DNA of 64,000 bases from Haemophilus parainfluenzae (GCF_014931375.1 NZ_CP063117.1:1-64000); one strand, 5' to 3'; positions 17,745-27,592 are shown, numbered from the stretch's first letter. Notes: a model not told the origin generated them from the sequence alone. Program-made: numbers and translations.

Positions 17745-17814
17745 ATTCTTCTCCGAGTTAAGTTCTTTCTATTATACGAAAAACAGGATGAAAATCGACC
17801 GCACTTTTAGCAAT

Positions 17815-17845
17815 AAAAAAGGCATGGTTTCCCATGCCTTTTGTT
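17815..17845 (-). terminator. Terminator of the autotransporter gene
   Basis: GGCATGG (17821-17827) pairs with CCATGCC (17832-17838), extended by A/T pairs, and in the leftward direction ends in a T-run. It lies about 20 bases beyond the adhesin stop codon. Confidence 0.85.
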
Positions 17846-17858
17846 TATTAACGATAAA

Positions 17859-20800
17859 TTACCAGTGGTAACCTGCACCAACTGCTACACCCACTTTACC
17901 TTGAGTATCGCTAGTACCGGCTAAACGAATAATGATTTTACCATTATCTGAAATACGTGACATACCTAATGCCACTGCATTTTGACCTTGGTAATTACCC
18001 GCTGCCACAGATACCATGCTCTTACCTGGAATGTAAGCTTGTGGTAATTGAGACGCCGCTAACGCGCTCGCTGTACCTGCATTGACACGTTTACCTAACT
18101 TGTTAACTTGACCATTTAAGTGGTTGATCTTGTTATTCATGTCAGCTTTTACTTCGTGTAATTGGCTGCCGTTTACCGCATCAGTACTGTCTGCTGCAAT
18201 ACGTCCTGGCGCAACATTGGTAATTTGTTTATTACCTGCATCAATACCATTTTTAGTCATACTTGGACCATTTTTAATGGTGACGCCATTGCCATCAATC
18301 ACCGTATCACCCGTAGTGAATTTATTCGCTGTTACGCTTTCCACTTTAAGGTTTTTCTTGATACCTACACGAACATTACCGCTCTTATCAATGTTTGTCA
18401 TCACATTATCGCCACCATCAAACTCACTCCAGTTTGTGTTGCTATCTGCGCCTTTCACATTGATTTGGCTATTTAATTTCGCACCGTAAACATCGCCTAC
18501 GTTTGCGCCAAATTTTAAGCCATCGCTTAATGTTGCGATAGTTTCACCACCAAAGTTCATACGATTTGGTGTTTTACCATCAAGATTCGGCGCTGCATCT
18601 TTACCACTTACTACTGTAATTGGCGTTGAATTAGCACCTTCGCCAAGGTTGATAGTGGTGGTATTAACTGTTTTCGCGGTGACATTTTCAGCTTTCAAAT
18701 CTTTTGTGGTTGAAATGGTAAAATTCATACCAGCTTGCTTAATTTTGATATTTTGTCCAGCAATATAAGTCACGGTATCACCTGGGCTTACCTTTTGACC
18801 AGTTTCAGTTTCACCTTCAGCTTCACCACCGTCTTTATTCACAGTGACATTCCAACCAGAATTATTGATTGCATTTGCAACAGTGGTTGCATTCACCAAT
18901 TTAGAGCCGTCTACAGGTGTATCAATTTTTCCTGTTGTATTAGGTGTTAAATTAGTAGTCGCTACAGCATTATAAAGTTGGCTACCGTTTATTGCATCTT
19001 TGCTATCTGCATTCACATCACCATCTGCAACATTAGTGACTTTGTTTCCACCTGCATTCACGCCAGTATTAGAGATTGATACAGTTTTATTTGGATCTTT
19101 AACTGAACCATCTGCATTCAAATTATCCGCTTTATTAACTGCAACACCTGCTGGAGTGATTTTTGTCACATCACCTGATGCATCTTTAAATTCAGCGCTA
19201 TTTAACCCTTTTAAGTCTTTAGCTAACTGAACTTCTAATGTATCAGTGCCATCTGCTTTAACATTGATATTACCTGCTGCTGATTTAAAGTTTGTTGACT
19301 CTGCTTCAGCTACACCTTCACCTTTAATTTTCACTAAGGTATTCAGTTTATGTTTGTTTACCGTACTTTCATTATTACCTGTAAACTTCAAGCCATCATT
19401 TAAAGTTGCAACACTTTCCCCGTTTACATCTAGGCGAGGTTTCTTAGTTGTATCATCACCATCTACACCAGCAGGGCCCTCTGCGGTCTTAATTGTAAGT
19501 GGATTTGCACCATCTTTACCCGCTAGACCGATTGAACCATCTTTTCCGTTAATTGAAACAGCAGAACCATCTTTACCTTTAACATCTAACGATCCATCAG
19601 TACCTGGTTTTCCATCTTCTGCTTTTTCGCCTAGTGTCATATTATCTGATGTCGCAATTTCATAACCATTTGTAATTTGGGTAACCTTAATATTTTTACC
19701 TTGATTAATTGCAAATGTTTCATTGCTCGTAATACGTTTATCTGCGTCAGAAAGAGCCGGTGTCTCAGTACCATTCGTTGTTAAATTGAAGCCCATACCA
19801 TCAATTTTCTTATTGATTGTATCGCCTAATGAATATAATTGACTACCGTTCACAGCTTCTTTGCTATCCGGTGCGACATTACCGTCTGCCACGTTGCTAA
19901 TTTTGTTACCTGCAGCATCAATACCTGATTTAGTCACACTTGGGCCACCAGTAATCGTCAAACCATCGTTATTAATGGTTGTATCACCTGCTGTTACATT
20001 ACCTGTAGCATTAACATTAGTCACATTAATCGTGTCATTTAACTTAAATGTTACATTATTGCCATCTTTAGTGATTTGAATGTTGTCATTAGCACTTCTT
20101 AAATCGACTGTCGCATCTGGTGCGATATTAGATTTATTTTCACCGGTATTTACTGATAGATTCCAACCTTTGTTAGCAATCTCTTTCACTTCTTTCAATT
20201 GTGAAACATTCACTGCATCAGTGTCATCGGTACCTGCTGCAACACCTGTGATTTTTTTGTCACCTGCATTAATACCTGATTTGGTTACACTTGGTCCACC
20301 GTTAACAGTTAAACCATCGTTATTAATGGTTGTATCACCTGCCTTGACGCTATCAACTTTAAGATCTTTGTTTAACTTAACTTGAACACCATTAGGATTC
20401 GCTTCAGTGGTAATATTATCATCACCAGTAATTGCGACTTTATCACCTAATTTCTTAACATCAGACTCTTTAGTATCACCTGTAAACGTTAAACCTTTAG
20501 TGTTAACGGTAGTATTCGCATCAACACCTTTTTGAATATCATCTTTTGTTGCTTGAGAAAGATCGACAGCATAATCTGTTACGTCTACGCCATCCGCATT
20601 TTTAGTCGTGCCGTTAGTTGTAACAGAAACTGCAGCTGAACCATTTGAAACAGAGGCCGAAACTTCTCTATCAATTTTCTGACGAGTTGCATCATCAATT
20701 TTAACTTCAATACCATTGCCAGTTGCGACTGTCGTTAAACCATTTGAACCTGTGATATTTAAAGATTGTGTTGCGAGATTAACCTCGCCAGCCCCTGTAT

Positions 20801-23132
20801 TACCTGCTGTAGTCAGGTTGATGGCTTTAATGGCGGTATCAACTGCCCCACTGGTTACAGCCTTATTATCCCCTGCTGTAACGGCAGTTGATTTATTTAA
20901 CGTAAATGTCACATTGTTTGCATCGGCTGTACTTGTAATATCGGTACCATCACCTACAATGCCTAAAGATTCACCTAATTTTTTGACCGCGCTTCCGGTA
21001 TTACCCGTGAAAGTAATTGGCATGTTACGCACCTTATTAATTGCGTCAGTGACATCACCTGCCGTAGCAATATTATTAGGATTTGTAGCTGTTGCATTAC
21101 CAGTTGTCGTATTAGTCGTGATATTTGTTGTATTCACATCAAATTTCACAATAGTGCCATTTTCAGCATCAGTTACATTTACTGTGGTTAAATTACCATC
21201 TTTAAAGTTCACAAAACCATTGTTATTGATACGTGATTTAGAAGTACCATTTTGTTGTACGTTAAAGCCACTATAAGTTAATACGGTATAAAGCTGTGAA
21301 CCGTTAATTGCATCAGTAGAGTCTGCAGTAACACGGCCCGCACCAACATTTTGAATTTGACGTTCAAAACCCTCTTTACCAACAGAAACAGCACCAAGCG
21401 AATTATTAGCTAAACCAGCTTTAAACTGTTTATTTTCACTCACGCCATTATCATTTTTGAAAGCGGCTTCATGGGCTGTTCCACCGAAAATATTGCCACC
21501 TGCCACACTATCTTTACCTAACGCAACCGAATTTTGCACCGTTGCATTAGCTGATGAACCAATCGCTACACCATCAGCTGCCGATCCAGCTGCGCCCTTA
21601 CCGATAGCAATAGATGCTTGTTCTGAAGCATTAGCATTATTACCTATTGCGATACCATAAATGCCACTAACATTTGCATTTGCCCCCGTAGCAACGCCTG
21701 CATAAGCAGAAGAGGCAGTATGGCCAATGGCCACGCCTAACTCTTTAGCATCTGTATTAGAACCTAGTGCTGTCGAGTTAGTAACGGCTTTAGCATTTGT
21801 ACCCACTGCTGTAGCATTACCACCATTAGCATGGGTCGCAAAACCAATCGCTGTAGAATTTGAAAAATTACTGGTTGCATTATTACCTAATGAAACGCCA
21901 TTAACTGCACTTGATTTCGCATCTGGGCCAATTGCAATAGAATTAACTGCCGTTGCACCATTATTATTTTTATTTCCCTCAACAGTCGAATTAACCGAGA
22001 AATAACGAATTTTTTCAATTTCTGCCATCGCAGCATAAAGCTGAGAACCATTGATTGCATCAGTCGAGTTTGCAGAAATATCACCTGGTGATAAGTTGAT
22101 GAGTTGACGTTCATAGCCTTTTTTACCAATGGAAACAACATCCCCCGCGATAGTATCAGCACCACCCGCCCAAGTATAAGTTGTCCCTAAAATAGTACGA
22201 GTAGTATAGGCAACCCCTGCTTTATCCGTTGCGGAACCGCCACCAATCGCTACTGAGTTTGCAAACGATGCATTAGCCCCAGTACCAACAGCGACAGCAT
22301 TCGTTTTTTGAGCTGCAGCCAATGAACCTAATGCTAATGAAAGATCCCCAGATTTTGTTTTTGTTCCTAATGATACAGCAGCTTCCCCTGCAATTGTATT
22401 CATCCAACGAGGGCTTTGAAGCTCCCCTCCAGTTAAATCTCTAAATGCTTGTTGAACCGTTCCCGTTTTATCTTGGCCATTAGTATTGATATAAGTCGTT
22501 TGTGTAGCCGCTGCTGAATCAGTATCATCCCCACCAATCGCAACCGATGCATTACCATAAGAAATAACATTACCGCCAATCGCAATTGATTGATCGCCTC
22601 GAGCCCATGCACCCTCAGTAATAGAATTACCACCAAATGTAGCCGCTTTATCAGCTCTAATGCCAGCTCCAATAGCAATAGACTGGTTTACTCGTACAAC
22701 AGAAGTGCTATCGCCAACTTGAGCATTTTGACCGATGAGAATATTACGACTACCCGTTGTTCCACCATAATTTCCTGTGCCATCACCAATCAGCACACTA
22801 TTGTCATAACGACCATTTACGCCATAACCAATAGCGGTAGTACTTCCACCGCTTGCTGATGTGGCACTGTTCCCAACCGCAATACTAAAAGGATGTACAT
22901 TTGTAGGCGCATTGCTTCCATCCCCCACAATCACTTTCGCTTGCGCCGGCATCATCACTGCAGATAAAGAAAGTGCAAATGCTGAAAGTTTAAAAAGAGA
23001 AGATAAACGTGTTTCGCTTGTTACACGTTGTTCTGAGTTTGAAGAAGCTTTTACGGCTCCTTTTGCTAATTCTGATGTGACGACAAAAGATTGTGTCGTT
23101 TTGTTCCAAATAATCTTAAATACTTTGTTCAT
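17859..23132 (-). CDS. Trimeric autotransporter adhesin (YadA/Hia/Hsf type)
   Basis: A 1757-residue type Vc secreted surface adhesin, the largest gene in the window. It starts with an extended signal peptide region (MNKVFKIIWNKTTQSFVV, residues 1-24) and a hydrophobic segment ending in PAQA near 66. Two left-handed-helix head regions with repeated S-x-AIG-x-x-A units follow (about 75-360 and 395-600). Six neck motifs of the form DSTDAINGSQL separate head and stalk parts; Trp-ring/GIN-like segments (GWNLSVNTG, GWNVTVNKDG) and a Gly/Asp-rich GKDG stretch near residues 1165-1220 lie in the stalk. The last 70 residues form the YadA anchor ending in aromatic GAGYHW. GGGAG precedes the ATG. The ligand cannot be predicted. 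No simple-sequence phase-variation tract was seen. Confidence 0.95.
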   Translation of the reverse strand: MNKVFKIIWNKTTQSFVVTSELAKGAVKASSNSEQRVTSETRLSSLFKLSAFALSLSAVMMPAQAKVIVGDGSNAPTNVHPFSIAVGNSATSASGGSTTAIGYGVNGRYDNSVLIGDGTGNYGGTTGSRNILIGQNAQVGDSTSVVRVNQSIAIGAGIRADKAATFGGNSITEGAWARGDQSIAIGGNVISYGNASVAIGGDDTDSAAATQTTYINTNGQDKTGTVQQAFRDLTGGELQSPRWMNTIAGEAAVSLGTKTKSGDLSLALGSLAAAQKTNAVAVGTGANASFANSVAIGGGSATDKAGVAYTTRTILGTTYTWAGGADTIAGDVVSIGKKGYERQLINLSPGDISANSTDAINGSQLYAAMAEIEKIRYFSVNSTVEGNKNNNGATAVNSIAIGPDAKSSAVNGVSLGNNATSNFSNSTAIGFATHANGGNATAVGTNAKAVTNSTALGSNTDAKELGVAIGHTASSAYAGVATGANANVSGIYGIAIGNNANASEQASIAIGKGAAGSAADGVAIGSSANATVQNSVALGKDSVAGGNIFGGTAHEAAFKNDNGVSENKQFKAGLANNSLGAVSVGKEGFERQIQNVGAGRVTADSTDAINGSQLYTVLTYSGFNVQQNGTSKSRINNNGFVNFKDGNLTTVNVTDAENGTIVKFDVNTTNITTNTTTGNATATNPNNIATAGDVTDAINKVRNMPITFTGNTGSAVKKLGESLGIVGDGTDITSTADANNVTFTLNKSTAVTAGDNKAVTSGAVDTAIKAINLTTAGNTGAGEVNLATQSLNITGSNGLTTVATGNGIEVKIDDATRQKIDREVSASVSNGSAAVSVTTNGTTKNADGVDVTDYAVDLSQATKDDIQKGVDANTTVNTKGLTFTGDTKESDVKKLGDKVAITGDDNITTEANPNGVQVKLNKDLKVDSVKAGDTTINNDGLTVNGGPSVTKSGINAGDKKITGVAAGTDDTDAVNVSQLKEVKEIANKGWNLSVNTGENKSNIAPDATVDLRSANDNIQITKDGNNVTFKLNDTINVTNVNATGNVTAGDTTINNDGLTITGGPSVTKSGIDAAGNKISNVADGNVAPDSKEAVNGSQLYSLGDTINKKIDGMGFNLTTNGTETPALSDADKRITSNETFAINQGKNIKVTQITNGYEIATSDNMTLGEKAEDGKPGTDGSLDVKGKDGSAVSINGKDGSIGLAGKDGANPLTIKTAEGPAGVDGDDTTKKPRLDVNGESVATLNDGLKFTGNNESTVNKHKLNTLVKIKGEGVAEAESTNFKSAAGNINVKADGTDTLEVQLAKDLKGLNSAEFKDASGDVTKITPAGVAVNKADNLNADGSVKDPNKTVSISNTGVNAGGNKVTNVADGDVNADSKDAINGSQLYNAVATTNLTPNTTGKIDTPVDGSKLVNATTVANAINNSGWNVTVNKDGGEAEGETETGQKVSPGDTVTYIAGQNIKIKQAGMNFTISTTKDLKAENVTAKTVNTTTINLGEGANSTPITVVSGKDAAPNLDGKTPNRMNFGGETIATLSDGLKFGANVGDVYGAKLNSQINVKGADSNTNWSEFDGGDNVMTNIDKSGNVRVGIKKNLKVESVTANKFTTGDTVIDGNGVTIKNGPSMTKNGIDAGNKQITNVAPGRIAADSTDAVNGSQLHEVKADMNNKINHLNGQVNKLGKRVNAGTASALAASQLPQAYIPGKSMVSVAAGNYQGQNAVALGMSRISDNGKIIIRLAGTSDTQGKVGVAVGAGYHW

Positions 23133-23450
23133 AAAAAGGTTCTCCCAAACAAATAGGCCAATAAGTTGTTGCGAAGCTAAAATAATGCAAACTAAGCAAG
23201 TAAATAGTAAAGTCTTTGGAGTATATAGGAGCTAAGCATAAGATCAAGGAAATGTTTGCTTTTTACACTGTTTTTTACAAAAAATTTACATTTTAACGTT
23301 TGCGTAAAAAGCGAACATTAAAAAAGTACTCAGGATGGGCTAATCACATGGGTTTAATCCCTCTCAAACAAGTAAAAAAACACGATGAAAATCAACCGCA
23401 CTTTTGCCTCTTTTAGAATATTATCCTTTACCACTTTCTCAATACCAGCA

Positions 23451-23466
23451 TACCCCTTTATGAGTA
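23451..23466. promoter_or_regulatory. NarP/NarL 7-2-7 binding site for nrfA
   Basis: TACCCCT-TT-ATGAGTA fits the 7-2-7 inverted heptamer consensus TACYYMT-NN-AKRRGTA at every defined position. H. influenzae has NarP but no NarL, and nrf genes are known NarP targets. Its centre is 30 bases upstream of the FNR-like site, close to the 33-base separation in the E. coli nrfA promoter. Confidence 0.75.
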
Positions 23467-23481
23467 TTTTTATTTTAAAGT

Positions 23482-23495
23482 TTGATCAACCTCAA
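23482..23495. promoter_or_regulatory. FNR-like site for nrfA
   Basis: TTGAT-CAAC-CTCAA matches the FNR consensus TTGAT-N4-ATCAA with one mismatch. It lies 148 bases before the nrfA start codon and next to the NarP site, as expected for anaerobic, nitrite-responsive nrf control. Confidence 0.65.
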
Positions 23496-23642
23496 AGTTT
23501 TGAAAAAAAACCTTAGGAAAACTACTGCTTTTTGGTATCTTATGCTTGCGTTGAGCTATTTTTATGAGTGAATTCAAAAGCTTAATAGGAATTGTTCGCA
23601 TTTAAAATTGTTTTTTTATTCTTTCCTAATGGAGTGATTATC

Positions 23643-25166
23643 GTGAACGCATTGAGAAAAAGCCTTGTTTTGGCCACTTCTTTCGCAGCTTTAGGTGTGT
23701 ATAACTCAGCGATGGCTGAAATGGTATACAAGCCTGTTGAACAACCTGTGGAAGCACCAAACCCTAATTTAAAAATCGAAGCAGTGAATGAAAAATTTGC
23801 TGAGAAATATCCTAGCCAATTCAATTCGTGGAAAGCGACTGAAAAAGGTGACAAAATTATCTACGCCGACGAACAAGATCCTCGTTTAATCGTGTTATGG
23901 GGCGGCTATTCTTTTGCAAAAGAATATAACGCACCTCGTGGTCACGTTTATGCAGTAGAAGATGTACGTAATATTTTACGTACTGGTGCGCCCAAAAATG
24001 CAAATGATGGCCCACAACCAATGGCATGTTGGACTTGTAAAGGTCCAGACGTTCCTCGTTTAATTGCAGAATGGGGTGAAGATGGTTACTTTGGTGCCAA
24101 ATGGGCTAAAGGTGGACCAGAAATTGTCAACTCGATCGGTTGTGCTGACTGTCACGATACGACCTCTAAAGACTTTGCTGAAGGCAAACCTGCATTACGT
24201 ATTGCTCGTCCACACGTTCTTCGTGCATTAGATCACTTAAATAATGCACTTCAAGCAAAAGCAAAAGCTGAAGGTAAAGAACAAGCTAACTTAAGCTTTA
24301 ACACAGCTGCTCGTACTGAAAAACGTGCTGAAATCTGTGCAAACTGTCACGTTGAATACTACTTCGCGGGCGACTTAAAACAAGTAACCTACCCGTGGAA
24401 CAACGGTCAAACTGTTGATGACATCGAAAAATACTACGATGATATCGGCTTCAGTGACTGGACTCACTCTCTTTCTAAAGCACCAATGTTAAAAGCGCAA
24501 CACCCTGACTTTGAAATTTGGTCTTTAGGTATGCACGGTAAAAACGGCGTAACTTGTATCGACTGTCACATGCCTAAAGTACAAGGTAAAGACGGTAAAG
24601 TTTACACCGACCACCAAATCCAAAACCCATTCGATGCATTTGATACCACTTGTGCAAACTGTCACGATCAAAGCAAAGAAAAACTTAAAGACATCGTTGC
24701 TTCACGTAAAAAAGAAGTGAAAGATGTAATGGGTCGTTTAGAAGATCAAGTTGTTCGTGCTCACTTTGAAGCGAAAGCGGCATGGGATGCAGGTGCAACT
24801 AAAGAAGAAATGGAACCTGCTTTAATGGATATCCGTCACGCTCAATGGCGTTGGGACTACGCAGCAGCAAGCCACGGTGGTCACATGCACGCACCTGATG
24901 TAATGCTTCGCGTATTAGGTTCTGGCATAGACAAAGCAGCGGATGCACGCGCTAAACTTGCAGCAATCTTAACTAAACACGGCGTGAAAACTCCGGTTGA
25001 AGTACCAGATATTTCTACAGCTGATAAAGCATGGAAAGTAATGGGTATCGATATCGAAAAAGAACGTCAAGCGAAAAAAGAATTCTTAGAAACTGTTGTA
25101 CCTCAATGGGTAAAAGAAGCGAAAGCCAATGGCAAATTAGCTGAAGATACCGCAACAAAACAATAA
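23643..25166 (+). CDS. nrfA: Pentahaem cytochrome c nitrite reductase
   Basis: NrfA reduces nitrite to ammonium with six electrons in the periplasm. The preferred start is GTG at 23643, eight bases after GGAG, giving 507 residues with a Sec signal peptide (cleavage after NSAMA, about residue 25). The catalytic haem site CWTCK is at 129-133, with Lys instead of His as haem ligand, and four CxxCH sites lie at 167, 232, 305 and 337. [10 protein letters not shown] supplies the later conserved histidines. The CWTCK site needs the dedicated NrfEFG haem lyase, encoded downstream at 27691-31175. It heads the nrfABCD operon. Confidence 0.97.
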   Translation: MNALRKSLVLATSFAALGVYNSAMAEMVYKPVEQPVEAPNPNLKIEAVNEKFAEKYPSQFNSWKATEKGDKIIYADEQDPRLIVLWGGYSFAKEYNAPRGHVYAVEDVRNILRTGAPKNANDGPQPMACWTCKGPDVPRLIAEWGEDGYFGAKWAKGGPEIVNSIGCADCHDTTSKDFAEGKPALRIARPHVLRALDHLNNALQAKAKAEGKEQANLSFNTAARTEKRAEICANCHVEYYFAGDLKQVTYPWNNGQTVDDIEKYYDDIGFSDWTHSLSKAPMLKAQHPDFEIWSLGMHGKNGVTCIDCHMPKVQGKDGKVYTDHQIQNPFDAFDTTCANCHDQSKEKLKDIVASRKKEVKDVMGRLEDQVVRAHFEAKAAWDAGATKEEMEPALMDIRHAQWRWDYAAASHGGHMHAPDVMLRVLGSGIDKAADARAKLAAILTKHGVKTPVEVPDISTADKAWKVMGIDIEKERQAKKEFLETVVPQWVKEAKANGKLAEDTATKQ

Positions 25167-25173
25167 AAAAAGA

Positions 25174-25207
25174 ACCGCACTTTGTAACTAAAGTGTCGAA
25201 GTGCGGT
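25174..25207 (+). terminator. Inverted uptake-sequence pair between nrfA and nrfB
   Basis: ACCGCACTT (25174-25182) and AAGTGCGGT (25199-25207) are inverted uptake words that form a 9-bp stem with a 16-base loop, followed by TCATTTTTAA. It could act as an attenuator or 3'-end stabiliser, giving more nrfA than nrfB. Confidence 0.65.
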
Positions 25208-25238
25208 CATTTTTAACCATATATTTGAGGTAATCAGA

Positions 25239-25904
25239 ATGAATTTAACTTCTTTAATCAGCAAATCGGCAAAATCCCTTGCATTGCTTGCAATGCTTGC
25301 GGCAATGCCAATGGCTGCAAGTGCGGAAGAGATGGCAAAAACACCTGCCTCTCAACTCACTTATGAGCCACAATTGGATAACCAACGTGATCCAAACCAA
25401 TATTGTGCAAAATGTCACAAATTTGACAAAGTCGATAAAAACCAAACTTTAGATCAATCTGGTGGTGAATTACACTTTGGTAAATTCCACGGCGCACACT
25501 TAAATCAAAAAAGCCCTAACACAGGTAAACCGATTAACTGTGTAAACTGTCACGGTAATATTTCGGAAGATCACCGTCGTGGTGCAAAAGATGTGATGCG
25601 TTTTGATGGCGATATCTTTGGTGATAAAAAACCAATGTATAGCGCACAAGAACAAAACCAAGTTTGTTTTGCTTGTCACCAACCTGCAAAACTTCGTGAA
25701 AAACTTTGGGCGCACGATGTTCACGCAATGAAATTGCCTTGTGCAAGCTGCCACACATTACACCCGAAAGATGATGCGATGAAAGGTATTCAACCGAAAA
25801 ATCGTGTGAAACTTTGTGTAGATTGCCACGGCGAACAACAAAAACGCAAAGCGGCAAAAGACGCACAATCACAAACGCAATCAACCGAACAAAAGGATAA
25901 ATAA
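25239..25904 (+). CDS. nrfB: Pentahaem electron carrier cytochrome c NrfB
   Basis: NrfB passes electrons from the NrfCD quinol dehydrogenase to NrfA. The 221-residue precursor has a signal peptide (LALLAMLAAMPMAASAEE) and five CxxCH haem sites: CAKCH, CVNCH, CFACH, CASCH and CVDCH. The C-terminal tail is rich in Lys and Gln. Its stop shares a base with the nrfC start (TAATG). GAGGTAATCAG provides the ribosome binding site. Confidence 0.94.
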   Translation: MNLTSLISKSAKSLALLAMLAAMPMAASAEEMAKTPASQLTYEPQLDNQRDPNQYCAKCHKFDKVDKNQTLDQSGGELHFGKFHGAHLNQKSPNTGKPINCVNCHGNISEDHRRGAKDVMRFDGDIFGDKKPMYSAQEQNQVCFACHQPAKLREKLWAHDVHAMKLPCASCHTLHPKDDAMKGIQPKNRVKLCVDCHGEQQKRKAAKDAQSQTQSTEQKDK

Positions 25905-26581
25905 TGACAGCTTGTTCACGCCGAAACTTTGTTTCCGGCATGGGGGCACTAATCCTTATGACGGGGACATCAGTTACCTCTTTAGCGAAAGAGGAAAAGG
26001 CGGATAAACCGAAACGCTATGCAATGGTACACGACGAAACAGCTTGTATCGGCTGTACCGCTTGTATGGATGCTTGTCGTGAAACAAACCACGTTCCTGA
26101 AGGCGTTTCACGTTTGGAAATTCTCCGTAGCGAACCTTATGGCGAATTCCCAAATCAAGAATACGAGTTTTTCCGTCAATCTTGCCAACATTGTACAAAC
26201 GCCCCTTGTGTGGCTGTTTGTCCAACCGGTGCATCATTTATTGATCCTGAAACAGGTATCGTCGATGTGCATAAAGATCTTTGTGTAGGTTGCCAATACT
26301 GTGTTGCAGTTTGTCCTTACCGCGTACGTTTCATTCACCCAGTACACCGTACTGCGGATAAATGTAACTTCTGTCGCGATACAAACCTAGCAGCTGGCAA
26401 ACAACCTGCTTGTGTAGAAGCTTGTCCAACCAAAGCATTAACCTTTGGCGATATGAATGATCCAAGCAGTGCAGTTTCCCGCAAAGTGAAAGAAAATCCG
26501 GTTTATCGCACTAAAGTGGAATTAGGTACTCAACCAAATCTTTACCATATTCCATTCCAACACGGGGAGCCAAGAAGATGA
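25904..26581 (+). CDS. nrfC: Nrf 4Fe-4S ferredoxin subunit NrfC
   Basis: NrfC is the periplasmic iron-sulfur subunit that takes electrons from NrfD. The 225-residue protein begins with a Tat signal (SRRNFVSGMGALILM), so it is exported folded. Four cysteine clusters typical of the PsrB/NrfC/DmsB family are visible: CIGCTACMDAC, CQHCTNAPCVAVCP, CVGCQYCVAVCP and CNFC...CVEACP. It overlaps nrfB by one base and nrfD by four (ATGA), indicating tight coupling. Confidence 0.95.
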   Translation: MTACSRRNFVSGMGALILMTGTSVTSLAKEEKADKPKRYAMVHDETACIGCTACMDACRETNHVPEGVSRLEILRSEPYGEFPNQEYEFFRQSCQHCTNAPCVAVCPTGASFIDPETGIVDVHKDLCVGCQYCVAVCPYRVRFIHPVHRTADKCNFCRDTNLAAGKQPACVEACPTKALTFGDMNDPSSAVSRKVKENPVYRTKVELGTQPNLYHIPFQHGEPRR

Positions 26582-27543
26582 CATTAGATTATCCTGTTCC
26601 GTTTCACACACCTAATTTGGTGTGGGATTCAACAATCGCTATCTATTTGTTCTTACTTGGTATTTCTTCCGGTGCGGTACAATTAGCGATTGCTTATAAA
26701 CGTAGTCACAAATTAGAAAATCCTAGCAAAAACTGGATTATCCGAGCGGCCGCCGTTTTAGGTTCTGTGCCAACATTAATTGGTTTAACCCTGTTAATTT
26801 TCCACTTGGCACGTCCTTGGACATTCTGGAAATTGATGTTTAACTATCAATTCAACTCTGTAATGTCTATGGGGGTAATGTTATTCCAAGTTTATATGCT
26901 GTTCTTGGTATGTTGGTGTGCGGTTATCTTCAAAGAAGATATCATGGCGTTCATTCAACGTTTTATGCCAAAACTTGGCTTCGTCGGTAAAATTATCAAT
27001 GTATTAGAACGTTTAACTGGTCCTGTAGAAGTTATTCTCTTCATCTTAGCCGCTGTGCTAGGGGCTTATACCGGTTTCTTACTTTCAGCATTGATCAGTT
27101 ACCCAATGTTAAATAACCCTGTTCTACCAGCGTTATTCTTGGCTTCAGGTACCTCTTCAGGTATCGCTGCAACCTTCTTATTTATCCTCATTGCAGGTAA
27201 ATTAAAAGGTGATAGCCATGAATCACACTTCATTCACAAATTTGAAGTGCCAATTATGGTAACTGAACTTGGTTTATTAATCTGTTTCTTTGTTGGTCTA
27301 CACTTCGGTGGTGGTCAGAAAGTGGTTGCATTACACAATGCTCTTTCCGGCTTCTGGGGGGCTGTGTTCTGGATTGGGGTATTCTTAATTGGTATCTTAA
27401 TTCCACTATTTGCCAACCTTGCCGTAAAAGACAACTTAAAATACAACAAGAACTTTATTATCCTTGTGTCAATCTTCGACTTAATCGGGGTTCTCTGCTT
27501 ACGTTACTTCATCTTGTATGCAGGACAACTTACCGTTGCGTAA
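26578..27543 (+). CDS. nrfD: Nrf quinol-oxidising membrane subunit NrfD
   Basis: NrfD is an integral membrane protein that oxidises menaquinol and passes electrons to NrfC. The 321-residue product has about eight or nine hydrophobic helices and the NrfD/PsrC-like pattern, including LLIFHLARPWTFW, GAYTGFLLSA and LASGTSSGIAATF. It is the last gene of nrfABCD and ends at a strong terminator. The menF-menD-menH genes in the same window make part of the quinone it would use. Confidence 0.94.
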   Translation: MTLDYPVPFHTPNLVWDSTIAIYLFLLGISSGAVQLAIAYKRSHKLENPSKNWIIRAAAVLGSVPTLIGLTLLIFHLARPWTFWKLMFNYQFNSVMSMGVMLFQVYMLFLVCWCAVIFKEDIMAFIQRFMPKLGFVGKIINVLERLTGPVEVILFILAAVLGAYTGFLLSALISYPMLNNPVLPALFLASGTSSGIAATFLFILIAGKLKGDSHESHFIHKFEVPIMVTELGLLICFFVGLHFGGGQKVVALHNALSGFWGAVFWIGVFLIGILIPLFANLAVKDNLKYNKNFIILVSIFDLIGVLCLRYFILYAGQLTVA

Positions 27544-27564
27544 GGATAAATTTCTTATTTAATC

Positions 27565-27592
27565 AAAAGGCGTATACAATACGCCTTTTGTT
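27565..27592 (+). terminator. nrfABCD rho-independent terminator
   Basis: AAAAGGCGTAT (27565-27575) pairs perfectly with ATACGCCTTTT (27579-27589) around a 3-base loop, 22 bases after the nrfD stop. Confidence 0.9.

Larger units (their letters stand above)
23133..23642. promoter_or_regulatory. Divergent adhesin / nrfA control region
   Basis: This 510-base AT-rich region contains no gene. It holds the adhesin ribosome binding site (GGGAG near 23147), an uptake sequence (23395-23403), a NarP site (23451-23466), an FNR-like site (23482-23495), a possible extended -10 (TGGTATCTT, 23533-23541) and the nrfA ribosome binding site GGAG (23631-23634). Confidence 0.7.

Noticed and set aside
17859..22005. 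Rightward open frames of 60-186 codons antisense to the adhesin (for example 20716-21276)
   Set aside because: They are reflections of the repetitive, Ala/Thr/Val-coding adhesin sequence; composition is low-complexity, there are no ribosome binding sites and no recognisable protein family.
17859..23240. Phase-variation tract (tetranucleotide or homopolymer repeats) controlling the adhesin
   Set aside because: No run of repeated short units longer than a few copies was seen in the gene or its promoter region.
25254..26237. Leftward frames up to 135 codons opposite nrfB and nrfC
   Set aside because: They arise from the antisense of cysteine- and histidine-rich haem and cluster motifs; nrfB and nrfC are unambiguous.
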